Shown: positions 17,172 to 24,252 of the stretch, in pieces | Numbering within the stretch: the stretch's first letter is position 1 | Layout of the letters: every line of letters begins with the position of its first letter | Assembly: GCA_002428415.1 (NCBI GenBank) | Contig: DIWI01000039.1 | Location: 1 to 43,228, forward strand | Reading direction: 5' to 3' | Length of the DNA: 43,228 nucleotides | From: Clostridiaceae bacterium UBA6110 | Lineage (GTDB): Bacteria > Bacillota > Clostridia > Clostridiales > Clostridiaceae | Notes under the pieces: model-generated | The model's input: the letters and a program-made list of their open reading frames with translations, nothing else | Databases searched by the model: none | What the model was told of the DNA's origin: nothing | Position numbers and translations under genes: made by a program

Positions 17172-17217
17172 CAATAAATTCAAGTTTATGTGATTTAATC
17201 CCTATCGTGGATTGTAT

Positions 17218-17278
17218 CCTCTTTGGTAGATATTGGTATAGCTCAAGCTATGCAATGTTTATCAAAGGGGCTTTTTTA
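17218..17278 (+). terminator. Rho-independent terminator of module A'
   Basis: CCTCTTTGGTA pairs with TATCAAAGGGG; the stem extends inward to TATAGCT/AGCTAT, followed by CTTTTTTA. It ends the plus-strand module. Confidence 0.85.
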
Positions 17279-17344
17279 TAGCTCCTTTACTAAGACTTGA
17301 AATATTGAACCGGAAATGTTAGGAAATAGTCAATAATTAGGTCA

Positions 17345-17381
17345 AAAGAAAAGATAGACACCGTACTAATGCCTATCCTTT
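17345..17381 (-). terminator. Possible terminator of the flavoprotein gene
   Basis: Read on the minus strand, AAAGGATAG pairs with CTATCTTT with one bulge and is followed by TTTTCTTTTG, just after the stop of the flavoprotein gene. Confidence 0.45.
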
Positions 17382-17397
17382 ACTCATTTCCAATATC

Positions 17398-18492
17398 TCA
17401 TTTTATGTCAGGGTTTACTGTGCAGACCATCCTTCTGTTCCTTGCAACTGCTCCAATGCATGCGTTGCAGTAGATACAACTGTTGATTGCCTCGCCCGTT
17501 TGGAACTTGTTAGGAAGGTTCGGGTCAGCTATCAGTGGTCTTGCCATGGCTATGAAATCCGCTGAGCCTTCAGCAATTAGACTCTCGGCAAAATCCTTGT
17601 CTGTGATCTTGCCGACTGCTATTACCGGTACCTTTGCGTACTCCTTAACTTCAGCTGCATATCCCGAAAAGATTCCCTGCTCAGTATCGGCTCTTGGTAT
17701 TGAAACTGAGCCAACGGTGCATCTCTTGAGCTGGGCCGCGAATGGTATGTCATTTGACGACAGGTTTATGACGTCGACTCCTGATTTCTCAAGGTATCCG
17801 ACTACAGCCTTAAGCTCATCTCTGTCCATACCGCCTTCCATGCCATCCCTTGCGTTTATCCTTGCGCTGACGGTGTAGTCTTCACCGCACCTTTCCTTGA
17901 TCTTCCTTATCGTCTCACATACTATCCTTGACCTTCCTTCGGCATCGGTTCCGTAGATGTCAGTCCTTTTGTTCATGTAAGGAGACAGGAAGCAGCTTAG
18001 AAGGTAGAGATGGGCTGCGTGGAGTTCAACTCCGTCAAAGCCTGCCTTTTTAGCTCTTTCAGCAGCAGCTGTGAAGCCATCTTCGATTTCAATGATTTCT
18101 GGTATTGTCAGTATCCTTGGTGAGGTGTCCCTCATGTACGGTATGCCCGATGGTGAAACAATTTCACCTGATCCCTGAGGACCGTTATGTCCGAGCTGAA
18201 GTATGGCGGCAACTCCCTTGGATTTGATGGTTTCTGCCAAAGTCTTCAGTCCATCTATCGTTGAGTCATCCCAGATTCCGAGCGCTCCACTCCCGTAAGC
18301 AATACCCTTCCATGGGAATGCGGCTTCAACGATGATTGCACCTGCGCCGCCTTCTGCAAGTCTGCTGTGGTAGTTTAAAAGGTCTTCTGTTACATACCCA
18401 TTATCGCTGTAGCACGTGGCGACAGCCGGCATAATGAGTCTGTTCCTTATCTTTGTCTTTCCTATCATCCCCGAATCGAATAGTCCTGCCAT
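17398..18492 (-). CDS. Short old-yellow-enzyme-family NADH:flavin oxidoreductase with Cys cluster
   Basis: A 364-residue FMN barrel protein of the old yellow enzyme / 2,4-dienoyl-CoA reductase group. The start is the ATG after AAGGAGG (MAGLFDSGMIG); the open frame continues far upstream without meaning. Seen: RNRLIMPAVAT, AILQLGHNGPQ, DGVELHAAHLYLL with the active-site His pair, FLSPYMNKRTDIYG and, near the end, CIYCNACIG followed 11 residues later by C. That is a C-x2-C-x2-C-x11-C array like the [4Fe-4S] site of FadH and BaiCD, but one residue shorter in the third spacing. It stops right after CTVNP, where FadH-type enzymes continue into FAD/NAD domains, so it is either a natural short form or a truncation. 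It is divergent from the regulator gene. Confidence 0.82.
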   Translation of the reverse strand: MAGLFDSGMIGKTKIRNRLIMPAVATCYSDNGYVTEDLLNYHSRLAEGGAGAIIVEAAFPWKGIAYGSGALGIWDDSTIDGLKTLAETIKSKGVAAILQLGHNGPQGSGEIVSPSGIPYMRDTSPRILTIPEIIEIEDGFTAAAERAKKAGFDGVELHAAHLYLLSCFLSPYMNKRTDIYGTDAEGRSRIVCETIRKIKERCGEDYTVSARINARDGMEGGMDRDELKAVVGYLEKSGVDVINLSSNDIPFAAQLKRCTVGSVSIPRADTEQGIFSGYAAEVKEYAKVPVIAVGKITDKDFAESLIAEGSADFIAMARPLIADPNLPNKFQTGEAINSCIYCNACIGAVARNRRMVCTVNPDIK

Positions 18493-18519
18493 TTTCCAAC
18501 CTCCTTGTTTTACATTATC

Positions 18520-18560
18520 ATTATACCAACTTGGTGTTAACTTGGATATTGAATGGTCTG
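18520..18560 (-). promoter_or_regulatory. Promoter region of the flavoprotein gene with direct repeats
   Basis: On the minus strand TATAAT (18520-18525) forms a good -10; no clear -35 is seen at 17 bp. Two AACTTGG direct repeats (18528-18534 and 18539-18545, plus-strand reading) are spaced 11 bp, one helical turn, just upstream of the -10. A regulator may bind there. Confidence 0.5.
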
Positions 18561-18648
18561 AAATTTCCAAAAAATACTGATTTTGTCTCAAATTCGTGAT
18601 AAAATTCAAGTGGATGACATGAAAACGTTTAGAGAAGGGGTGAGACAA

Positions 18649-20601
18649 TTGGACATCGATGAGAAAAAGAGACTCTGGGAAGATTTCATACATAAGGGCG
18701 TGATAGGCCCCGGCGTAAACAGGAATGTGGCCCTGAGCTGGATGAAATGCAGCAAGAAGAAGGTAGATCCTTATGGAGGAATGGGCCGGAAAACTGATCC
18801 TGAGCTCCTGAAAAGCATACGTGAGGAGAACCAGTGGCTGATAGATATCGCCGGACCGATAATGAGGAACCTCTTCGATATAGTAAGCGGATCCCACTTC
18901 CTTCTCGTTCTCACCGACAGCTGCGGCTATATACTTGAGACAATCGGAGATGAAGCTGTAAACAGGATGGCTCACGAGATGCATTTCGAGGTAGGGATGC
19001 TGTGGAACGATGATGCTGTTGGCACCAACGCCATCGGTGTTGCTCTGGACCAGGATGTCCAGATTCAGATGGCGGGAGCTGACCATTACTGCATCACCCA
19101 CCACAAATGGACCTGTTCAGCATCTCCCATTCACGGATTGAACGGTGAGGTCGTAGGGTGCCTGAATATTTCAGGTGACGCATCCATGGCAAACTCTCAT
19201 TCACTCGGAATAGTTGCTGCCGCAGCCTTTGGAATCGAGAACCAGATCCTGCAGAGGCATACAACCGGACTAATGAGGACTGCTCTTGACAGCTCATCTG
19301 ACGGGATCGTCATTCTTGATGAATCCTTCCGGAGCGTCTGGATGAACAAGGCAGCGGAGAACATACTCTTCATGGGGCTTTCGGAGCTTTCGGGGATTGA
19401 TTTCAGGAGCCTGATGCCCGATATGCCATGGGCAGCGTCAGAAAAGAGCTCACAGGGAAAGAGGCATGTGAGGAACGACTGCAAGCTTATTCTGGGCAGC
19501 ATGACCTATCAGATGAGCGCCAGCATTTCGCCGATAATCTTTGAGAGAAGCACCATCGGTTATTCTGTTTCAATGATGCGGCAGGAGCAGCTTCTGAAGA
19601 CGGTCAACAAGGTCACGGGAAACCATGCGACATATACCTTCGATGACATTTACGCTACGGATCCGGTAATGAAGAGAGTCATCCAGATGGCACAGAAATA
19701 CTCCAAGTATGATGGCAATATTTTGATCGAGGGTGAGAGTGGCACAGGAAAGGAGCTTTTCGCTCAGGCGATACATAATGCCAGCGCAAGAGCTGATGCT
19801 CCGTTCATAACTATAAACTGTGCGTCTATACCAAGGGACCTGGTGGAAAGCGAACTATTCGGCTACGAAAAGGGTGCGTTCACTGGAGCACTGAAAGAAG
19901 GAAAGCCTGGCAAATTCGAGCTGGCTGACGGCGGAACCATATTCCTTGATGAGATAGGAGAGATGCCTCTAGAGTTCCAACCGAAGCTTTTAAGGATTGT
20001 CCAGTCAAGATGCGTGCAGCGGCTTGGAGGCAAATACGAGAAGAAGCTGGACATAAGGATAATTGTAGCCACTAACCGCAATCTGAAGGACGAGGTGGCA
20101 GCAAGGAACTTCAGGGAGGACCTGTACTTCAGGTTCAATGTGCTTAAACTGACGATTCCGCCGCTCCGTGACAGGAAGAAGGACATCGCCTATTGTGCGG
20201 AGAAATTCCTTGAGCACTTCAACCTGAGGTATCCAGAGATAAGCAAGGAGATGGACGAAAGATTCCTGAGGGAACTTGAAGGCCATTACTGGCCGGGAAA
20301 CGTAAGGGAGCTCCAGAACTGCATAGAAAGGGCTTTCTATACGGGAGCGGGTAATGTACTTACTGATGCATCCTCTTACTTCGACTCGATAGATGTCCCG
20401 AAGAGCAGCAATCAGCAGACGAGGACCTTCAACGGGACTCTTGATGAGCTTGAAGGTAAGAACGTTGAGACTGTACTGAAAGATTGTGGCGGTGATGTAT
20501 GCCTTGCAGCAGAAAAGCTTGGTATTAGCAGAGCATCCATGTACAGGAGACTCAAGAAATATGGGATAAGCCCTAAGGAGGCATCAGGCCGTTTATCCTA
20601 A
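18649..20601 (+). CDS. acoR: AcoR-type sigma-54-dependent transcriptional activator
   Basis: An enhancer-binding protein of about 650 residues. An N-terminal GAF-like sensor (about 65-195) is followed by a PAS-like segment near SSDGIVILDESFRS (about 215). The AAA+ domain has GESGTGKE (Walker A, about 362), GAFTGA (about 409, sigma-54 contact) and GGTIFLDEIGE (Walker B), and a Fis-type helix-turn-helix lies at the end (LAAEKLGISRASMYRRL). This is the layout of AcoR, which activates acetoin catabolism. The TTG at 18649 has GAAGGGG 8 bp upstream; an in-frame ATG at 18619 has a weaker site. It lies directly upstream of the acetoin dehydrogenase operon, and its likely boxes lie just after its stop. 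TGTCTCA (18584) and TGAGACA (18641) half-sites near its own start hint at autoregulation. Confidence 0.9.
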   Translation: MDIDEKKRLWEDFIHKGVIGPGVNRNVALSWMKCSKKKVDPYGGMGRKTDPELLKSIREENQWLIDIAGPIMRNLFDIVSGSHFLLVLTDSCGYILETIGDEAVNRMAHEMHFEVGMLWNDDAVGTNAIGVALDQDVQIQMAGADHYCITHHKWTCSASPIHGLNGEVVGCLNISGDASMANSHSLGIVAAAAFGIENQILQRHTTGLMRTALDSSSDGIVILDESFRSVWMNKAAENILFMGLSELSGIDFRSLMPDMPWAASEKSSQGKRHVRNDCKLILGSMTYQMSASISPIIFERSTIGYSVSMMRQEQLLKTVNKVTGNHATYTFDDIYATDPVMKRVIQMAQKYSKYDGNILIEGESGTGKELFAQAIHNASARADAPFITINCASIPRDLVESELFGYEKGAFTGALKEGKPGKFELADGGTIFLDEIGEMPLEFQPKLLRIVQSRCVQRLGGKYEKKLDIRIIVATNRNLKDEVAARNFREDLYFRFNVLKLTIPPLRDRKKDIAYCAEKFLEHFNLRYPEISKEMDERFLRELEGHYWPGNVRELQNCIERAFYTGAGNVLTDASSYFDSIDVPKSSNQQTRTFNGTLDELEGKNVETVLKDCGGDVCLAAEKLGISRASMYRRLKKYGISPKEASGRLS

Positions 20602-20653
20602 TCTCATATGTGAGACAATTTTGAAATTGAGACTTTTAATCTCAAAAGTGAGA
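20602..20653. promoter_or_regulatory. Probable activator-binding boxes (UAS) for the aco operon
   Basis: Two identical-format palindromes, TCTCA-N4-TGAGA, lie at 20602-20615 and 20640-20653, 38 bp apart. A third inverted pair, TTGAGA-N7-TCTCAA, lies between at 20627-20645. They are 130-190 bp upstream of the -24/-12 promoter, the usual range for a sigma-54 activator. The second box abuts the regulator gene's terminator. Confidence 0.65.
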
Positions 20654-20702
20654 ATCCGGAAAATCTGTTATTTTCAGCAGATTTTCCGGATTGATTTTTT
20701 TT
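20653..20702 (+). terminator. Strong Rho-independent terminator of acoR
   Basis: A perfect 15-bp stem, AATCCGGAAAATCTG (20653-20667) with CAGATTTTCCGGATT (20678-20692), a 10-nt loop and eight T from 20695. It separates the regulator transcript from the aco operon. Confidence 0.9.
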
Positions 20703-20779
20703 GTCTGCAATAATTGATGGTTGGTCAAAAACAGGGCAGTCTTATGAATAATTGTCAAATGATTCGGATAATTAGCGCT

Positions 20780-20794
20780 TGGCATGGAACATGC
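20780..20794 (+). promoter_or_regulatory. Sigma-54 (-24/-12) promoter of the aco operon
   Basis: TGGCATGGAACATGC fits the consensus TGGCAC-N5-TTGC with the invariant GG and GC at correct spacing and two mismatches. The predicted start is near 20806, 33 bp before the first gene, which fits the regulator class next door. Confidence 0.8.
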
Positions 20795-20838
20795 TATATA
20801 TAGGGTGTTCATGGAAAAAAGGAAGGAGGGAGGTTTTA

Positions 20839-21195
20839 GTGGAGAGATATGTCATCGAATTCGGAATAGGAATGGACTTTCATGGACAGGACGTCAACAA
20901 TGCCGCACGGAAGGCAGTAAGGGATGCAATATCGAAAAGCTGCCTTAGCGGACTTCAGGAGGTGCTGCATATAGACGACCTTGACAAGGGAGTCCGCGTA
21001 AAGGTGACCGTAGCAGTGACGAAGCCGGAGCTTATTGATGTTGAGGGCATTAAGAATTGTCTTCCGGTAGGTGAGGTAATCGTCAGAGCGGTCCATGGAG
21101 GTCTGACAGTCCCGGGGATATACCTTCCGAGGTTCGGGGACAGAGATGACAGCATCGAAGCTGCCATAGCGTGTGTAGAAGTAGGTATCACCTGA
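20839..21195 (+). CDS. Lin0512-family protein (function unknown)
   Basis: A 118-residue protein starting at GTG behind AAGGAGGGAGG; a longer open frame begins inside the sigma-54 promoter and cannot be used. The N-terminal GIGMDFHGQD contains the GxGxDxHG motif that defines the Lin0512 family, a small, widely scattered family of unknown function. The rest is a compact alpha/beta sequence with HIDDLDKGVRVKVTVAV and VRAVHGGLTVPG. It is the first gene behind the aco promoter, 33 bp before acoA. Thus it is expected to be made with acetoin dehydrogenase, which suggests a role linked to that complex or its cofactors. No membrane or signal segment is visible. Confidence 0.8.
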   Translation: MERYVIEFGIGMDFHGQDVNNAARKAVRDAISKSCLSGLQEVLHIDDLDKGVRVKVTVAVTKPELIDVEGIKNCLPVGEVIVRAVHGGLTVPGIYLPRFGDRDDSIEAAIACVEVGIT

Positions 21196-21228
21196 GTTCG
21201 ATCAAACAGATATAAGGAGGAACATTCA

Positions 21229-22212
21229 ATGGTAAACAAGGAAGCCATCCGTGACATGTACGTCACAATGAAGAAGATCCGAGAGTTTGAGACCAAGGCT
21301 ATGGATCTCTTCGCAGAGGGGAAGATCCCGGGATTCGTCCACCTGTACATCGGGGAAGAGGCAGTAGCGGCCGGTACATGCCAGCAGCTGAGGACAGACG
21401 ACTACATCACATCCACACACAGGGGCCATGGCCACATTGTGGCAAAGGGCGGCGAGTTGAAGTACATGATGGCTGAGCTTTATGGAAAGGCTACCGGATA
21501 CTGCAAAGGCAAAGGCGGCTCGATGCATATTGCGGATGCTACCAAGGGAATACTTGGAGCAAACGGCATAGTAGGAGCTGGTCATAACATCGCTGTAGGA
21601 GCAGGACTTTCGGCTAAGTACCAGGGAACTGACAAGGTCGTCGTATGTTTCTTCGGAGATGCATCGACCAATCAGGGAACTTTCCATGAATCACTTAATC
21701 TTGCATCGATCTGGAAGCTTCCGGTAGTTTTCGTATGCGAGAACAACTACTATGGAATATCCATGAGCCAGGCAAGGCATCAGGCCATAAAGGATGTTGC
21801 GGACAGAGCGGTTGCTTATGGAATACCTGGACTGGCAATTGATGGAAATGATGTATTCGCAGTTTATGAGGCAGTTGGCGAAGCAGTCAAGAGAGCAAGG
21901 AGCGGTATGGGACCCACTCTTATAGAGTGCAAGACTTACAGGCAGAGGGGACATTTCGAGGGAGACGCTGCTAACTATAAGCCTGAGGAAGAACAGAAGG
22001 AATGGCTCAAGAAGGATCCTCTACCAAGAATTATTTCGTTCATTAAGGAAAATGAAGTTCTCACTGAAGAGGAGGTCGCGAAGCTTGATGCAGACATAGC
22101 TGCAGAGCTTGAAGAGGCAGTTAAGTTCGCTGAAGATAGTCCATATCCGACGCTGGAGAGTTCAGTCGAGGACATCTATTCTGATATCATCGAGGAGGTG
22201 CGTTCAAGATGA
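21229..22212 (+). CDS. acoA: Acetoin dehydrogenase E1 alpha subunit (TPP-dependent)
   Basis: A 327-residue E1 alpha of the 2-oxo acid/acetoin dehydrogenase family. Seen: STHRGHGHIVAKGG, KGKGGSMHIAD, and the TPP/Mg motif starting GDASTNQGTFHESLNLA and ending CENNYYGIS. With the beta subunit it cleaves acetoin using thiamine diphosphate and passes the acetyl group to the lipoyl E2. The operon with acoX and an AcoR-type activator argues for acetoin rather than pyruvate as substrate. AGGAGG lies ahead of the ATG. The stop overlaps the start of acoB by 4 bp (ATGA), so translation is likely coupled. Confidence 0.93.
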   Translation: MVNKEAIRDMYVTMKKIREFETKAMDLFAEGKIPGFVHLYIGEEAVAAGTCQQLRTDDYITSTHRGHGHIVAKGGELKYMMAELYGKATGYCKGKGGSMHIADATKGILGANGIVGAGHNIAVGAGLSAKYQGTDKVVVCFFGDASTNQGTFHESLNLASIWKLPVVFVCENNYYGISMSQARHQAIKDVADRAVAYGIPGLAIDGNDVFAVYEAVGEAVKRARSGMGPTLIECKTYRQRGHFEGDAANYKPEEEQKEWLKKDPLPRIISFIKENEVLTEEEVAKLDADIAAELEEAVKFAEDSPYPTLESSVEDIYSDIIEEVRSR

Positions 22213-23177
22213 GTAAAATGACATATATGGAGGCTCTCCGTGAGGGAATGAGCATCAGGATGAGGGAAAACAAGAATGTCATACTCTTTGGAGAAGATGT
22301 CGGAGCCTTTGGAGGCTGCTTCGGAGTTTCTGGAGGAATGCTCAATGAGTTTGGAGCTGATAGAGTCAGAGACACACCAATATCAGAGGGTGTAATAGTC
22401 GGATGCGCAGTCGGTGCAGCTGCCACAGGAATGAGACCAATAGCTGAGCTCATGTTCATAGATTTCGTAACTGTCGGTATGGACCAGCTTGTCAACCAGG
22501 CAGCGAAGATGAGATATATGTTCGGTGGAAAGATTAATCTGCCAATGGTCCTGAGAATGCCTGCAGGCGGAGGAATTTCAGCGGCAGCGCAGCATTCCCA
22601 GTCACTTGAAGCATGGCTGACTCACGTGCCGGGCCTGAAGGTTGTATACCCATCAACACCACAGGATGCGCTTGGGCTTATGCTTGCGGCGATTGACGAT
22701 GAGAACCCTGTAGTTGTCGTGGAGAACAAGGTGCTCTACGGAACATCAGGAGAGGTAACAAGCCTGGAACCTATTCCTCTTGGAAAGGGTGACATAAAGA
22801 GGGTCGGAAAGGACCTTACGATAGTCGCATATGGAAAGATGGTAATGGATGCGCTGGCAGCTGCTGAAGAACTTGCAAAGGAAGGCATCGAATGTGAAGT
22901 AGTTGACCCGAGGTCGCTTTACCCTCTTGACAAGGCACTGATCGGGGCATCTGTCGGGAAGACACATAAAGCGCTGATAGTTACCGAAGAGGCAAAGCGG
23001 GGCGGTTATGGTGGAGAAATCTCAGCTATAATCGGTGAAGAGTTCTTCGATTCACTCGATGCACCTGTAGTTAGAGTGGGTGCACTTAACACTCCAGTTC
23101 CTTTCTCACCTCCTCTTGAGCAGTATGTGCTGCCAAATTCAAAGGATATAGTTGCAGCAGCAAGAAAAATGTTTTAG
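22209..23177 (+). CDS. acoB: Acetoin dehydrogenase E1 beta subunit
   Basis: A 322-residue E1 beta subunit, transketolase-like. It contains FGEDVGAFGGCFGVS, RDTPISEGVIVG, RMPAGGGISAAAQHSQSLEAW and, in the C-terminal domain, VVDPRSLYPLDK. It pairs with AcoA to make the thiamine-dependent heterotetramer. It starts within the acoA stop codon and ends 54 bp before acoX, with a 10-bp hairpin in between. Length and motifs are standard for the family and no residue looks abnormal. Confidence 0.93.
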   Translation: MSKMTYMEALREGMSIRMRENKNVILFGEDVGAFGGCFGVSGGMLNEFGADRVRDTPISEGVIVGCAVGAAATGMRPIAELMFIDFVTVGMDQLVNQAAKMRYMFGGKINLPMVLRMPAGGGISAAAQHSQSLEAWLTHVPGLKVVYPSTPQDALGLMLAAIDDENPVVVVENKVLYGTSGEVTSLEPIPLGKGDIKRVGKDLTIVAYGKMVMDALAAAEELAKEGIECEVVDPRSLYPLDKALIGASVGKTHKALIVTEEAKRGGYGGEISAIIGEEFFDSLDAPVVRVGALNTPVPFSPPLEQYVLPNSKDIVAAARKMF

Positions 23178-23187
23178 TCATGGATTG

Positions 23188-23211
23188 CAGGGAAGGCTAA
23201 GGCCTTCCCTG
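23188..23211 (+). other. Intercistronic hairpin between acoB and acoX
   Basis: CAGGGAAGGC, a TAAG loop and GCCTTCCCTG form a perfect 10-bp stem without a T-run. It could limit read-through or protect the 3' end of an acoAB message so that E1 is made in excess. Confidence 0.6.
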
Positions 23212-23231
23212 TTCCGGAAAGGATGATTTAG

Positions 23232-24230
23232 ATGGCGTCCATAGGCATCATAGCAAATCCGGCTTCGGGAAAGGATATCAGAAGACTGGTATCTTATGCC
23301 ACTGTGTTCGACAATAATGAGAAATTGAATATAGTGAAGAGAATAGTCCTGGCGGCCCAGGGAATGGGCGTTGAGGACATCTGGTTCATGCCGGACTCCT
23401 TCCAGACCGGATACAAGGTAATCGACGATCTGTCCTGCGAAATGGTACTTACAGCCAGGTGCAGGATCCTTGAAATGAATATAAGCGCATCTGCCCAGGA
23501 TTCGACGGATGCTGCAGCCCTGATGGAGTCCATGGGGCTGGGGTGCATAGTAGTTCTCGGCGGAGATGGAACAAGCAGAGCTGTTGCCAAGAGCGTGAAG
23601 AACATCCCGGTATTGCCTGTATCCACGGGAACGAACAACGTTTATCCTTTGCTTATTGAAGGTACTGTTGCAGGTATGGCTGCGGCAGCTGCTGCAATGG
23701 CTGGCGATGAAGGCAGGACCTGTGTAAGGGACAAGAGGATAGAAGTCTTCATGGATGGCTGCCTTAAGGATATCGCTCTGATTGATGCTGTGGTATCAGC
23801 AGAGGTGTTTGTAGGTGCCAGGGCAATATGGAATCTTGATAACATAATGAGAGTAATGGTAACCAGATGCCACCCGGCAAGCATCGGTTTTTCATCCGTT
23901 GCAGGGGTGCTGGGAATAGTGAGGCCATGGGACGACTTCGGCTATTCAGTGGTCCTTGGCGATAGCGGAATGCATGTCGTTGCGCCGATTGCAGCAGGCG
24001 TCCTTAAGGAGGTCTGCGTATCGCATGCGGGCAGGATGGAGCTTGACGAGGAACATAGCTTCACCGCTTCGGGAAGGTGCGTGATCGCCCTCGACGGTGA
24101 GAGGGAAATAGTCCTTAGAGAAGGGGAAACCGTGGTTTTCAAGATTACGAGAAACGGACCACTTAGGGTGGATGTCAGGTCCACACTGGAAAAGGCTCTG
24201 AATAACGGTGTATTTTCCAGAGGGACCTAA
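23232..24230 (+). CDS. acoX: AcoX, NAD-kinase-like protein of the acetoin operon
   Basis: A 332-residue protein of the ATP-NAD kinase / diacylglycerol kinase fold. Seen: IGIIANPASGKDIRRL at the N-terminus, then VVLGGDGTSRAVAK (the GGDGT nucleotide motif) and PVSTGTNNVYP, the usual AcoX wording. AcoX is found in many acetoin operons; it is not part of the dehydrogenase complex and its exact reaction is not settled. The ATG is preceded by AAAGGATG, a moderate ribosome site. It lies between E1 and E2 genes, the common position, and acoC starts 22 bp after its stop. Confidence 0.85.
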   Translation: MASIGIIANPASGKDIRRLVSYATVFDNNEKLNIVKRIVLAAQGMGVEDIWFMPDSFQTGYKVIDDLSCEMVLTARCRILEMNISASAQDSTDAAALMESMGLGCIVVLGGDGTSRAVAKSVKNIPVLPVSTGTNNVYPLLIEGTVAGMAAAAAAMAGDEGRTCVRDKRIEVFMDGCLKDIALIDAVVSAEVFVGARAIWNLDNIMRVMVTRCHPASIGFSSVAGVLGIVRPWDDFGYSVVLGDSGMHVVAPIAAGVLKEVCVSHAGRMELDEEHSFTASGRCVIALDGEREIVLREGETVVFKITRNGPLRVDVRSTLEKALNNGVFSRGT

Positions 24231-24252
24231 AAGTGAGAAAGGGGGAATGAAA

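Noticed and set aside
2409..18492. Bile-acid (bai) operon
   Set aside because: A CaiB/BaiF-type transferase, an SDR and an old-yellow-enzyme protein are present, but the CoA ligase, BaiE dehydratase and two-domain BaiCD/BaiH forms are missing, and a thiolase and crotonases are present instead.
17398..19104. A 568-residue flavoprotein starting at 19104
   Set aside because: The extra 204 codons overlap the regulator gene on the other strand and have no family resemblance. The ATG at 18492 has an ideal ribosome site and the normal family N-terminus.
20779..20838. Longer N-terminus of the Lin0512 protein
   Set aside because: It would begin inside the sigma-54 promoter, before the expected transcription start. 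The GTG at 20839 has a strong ribosome site.
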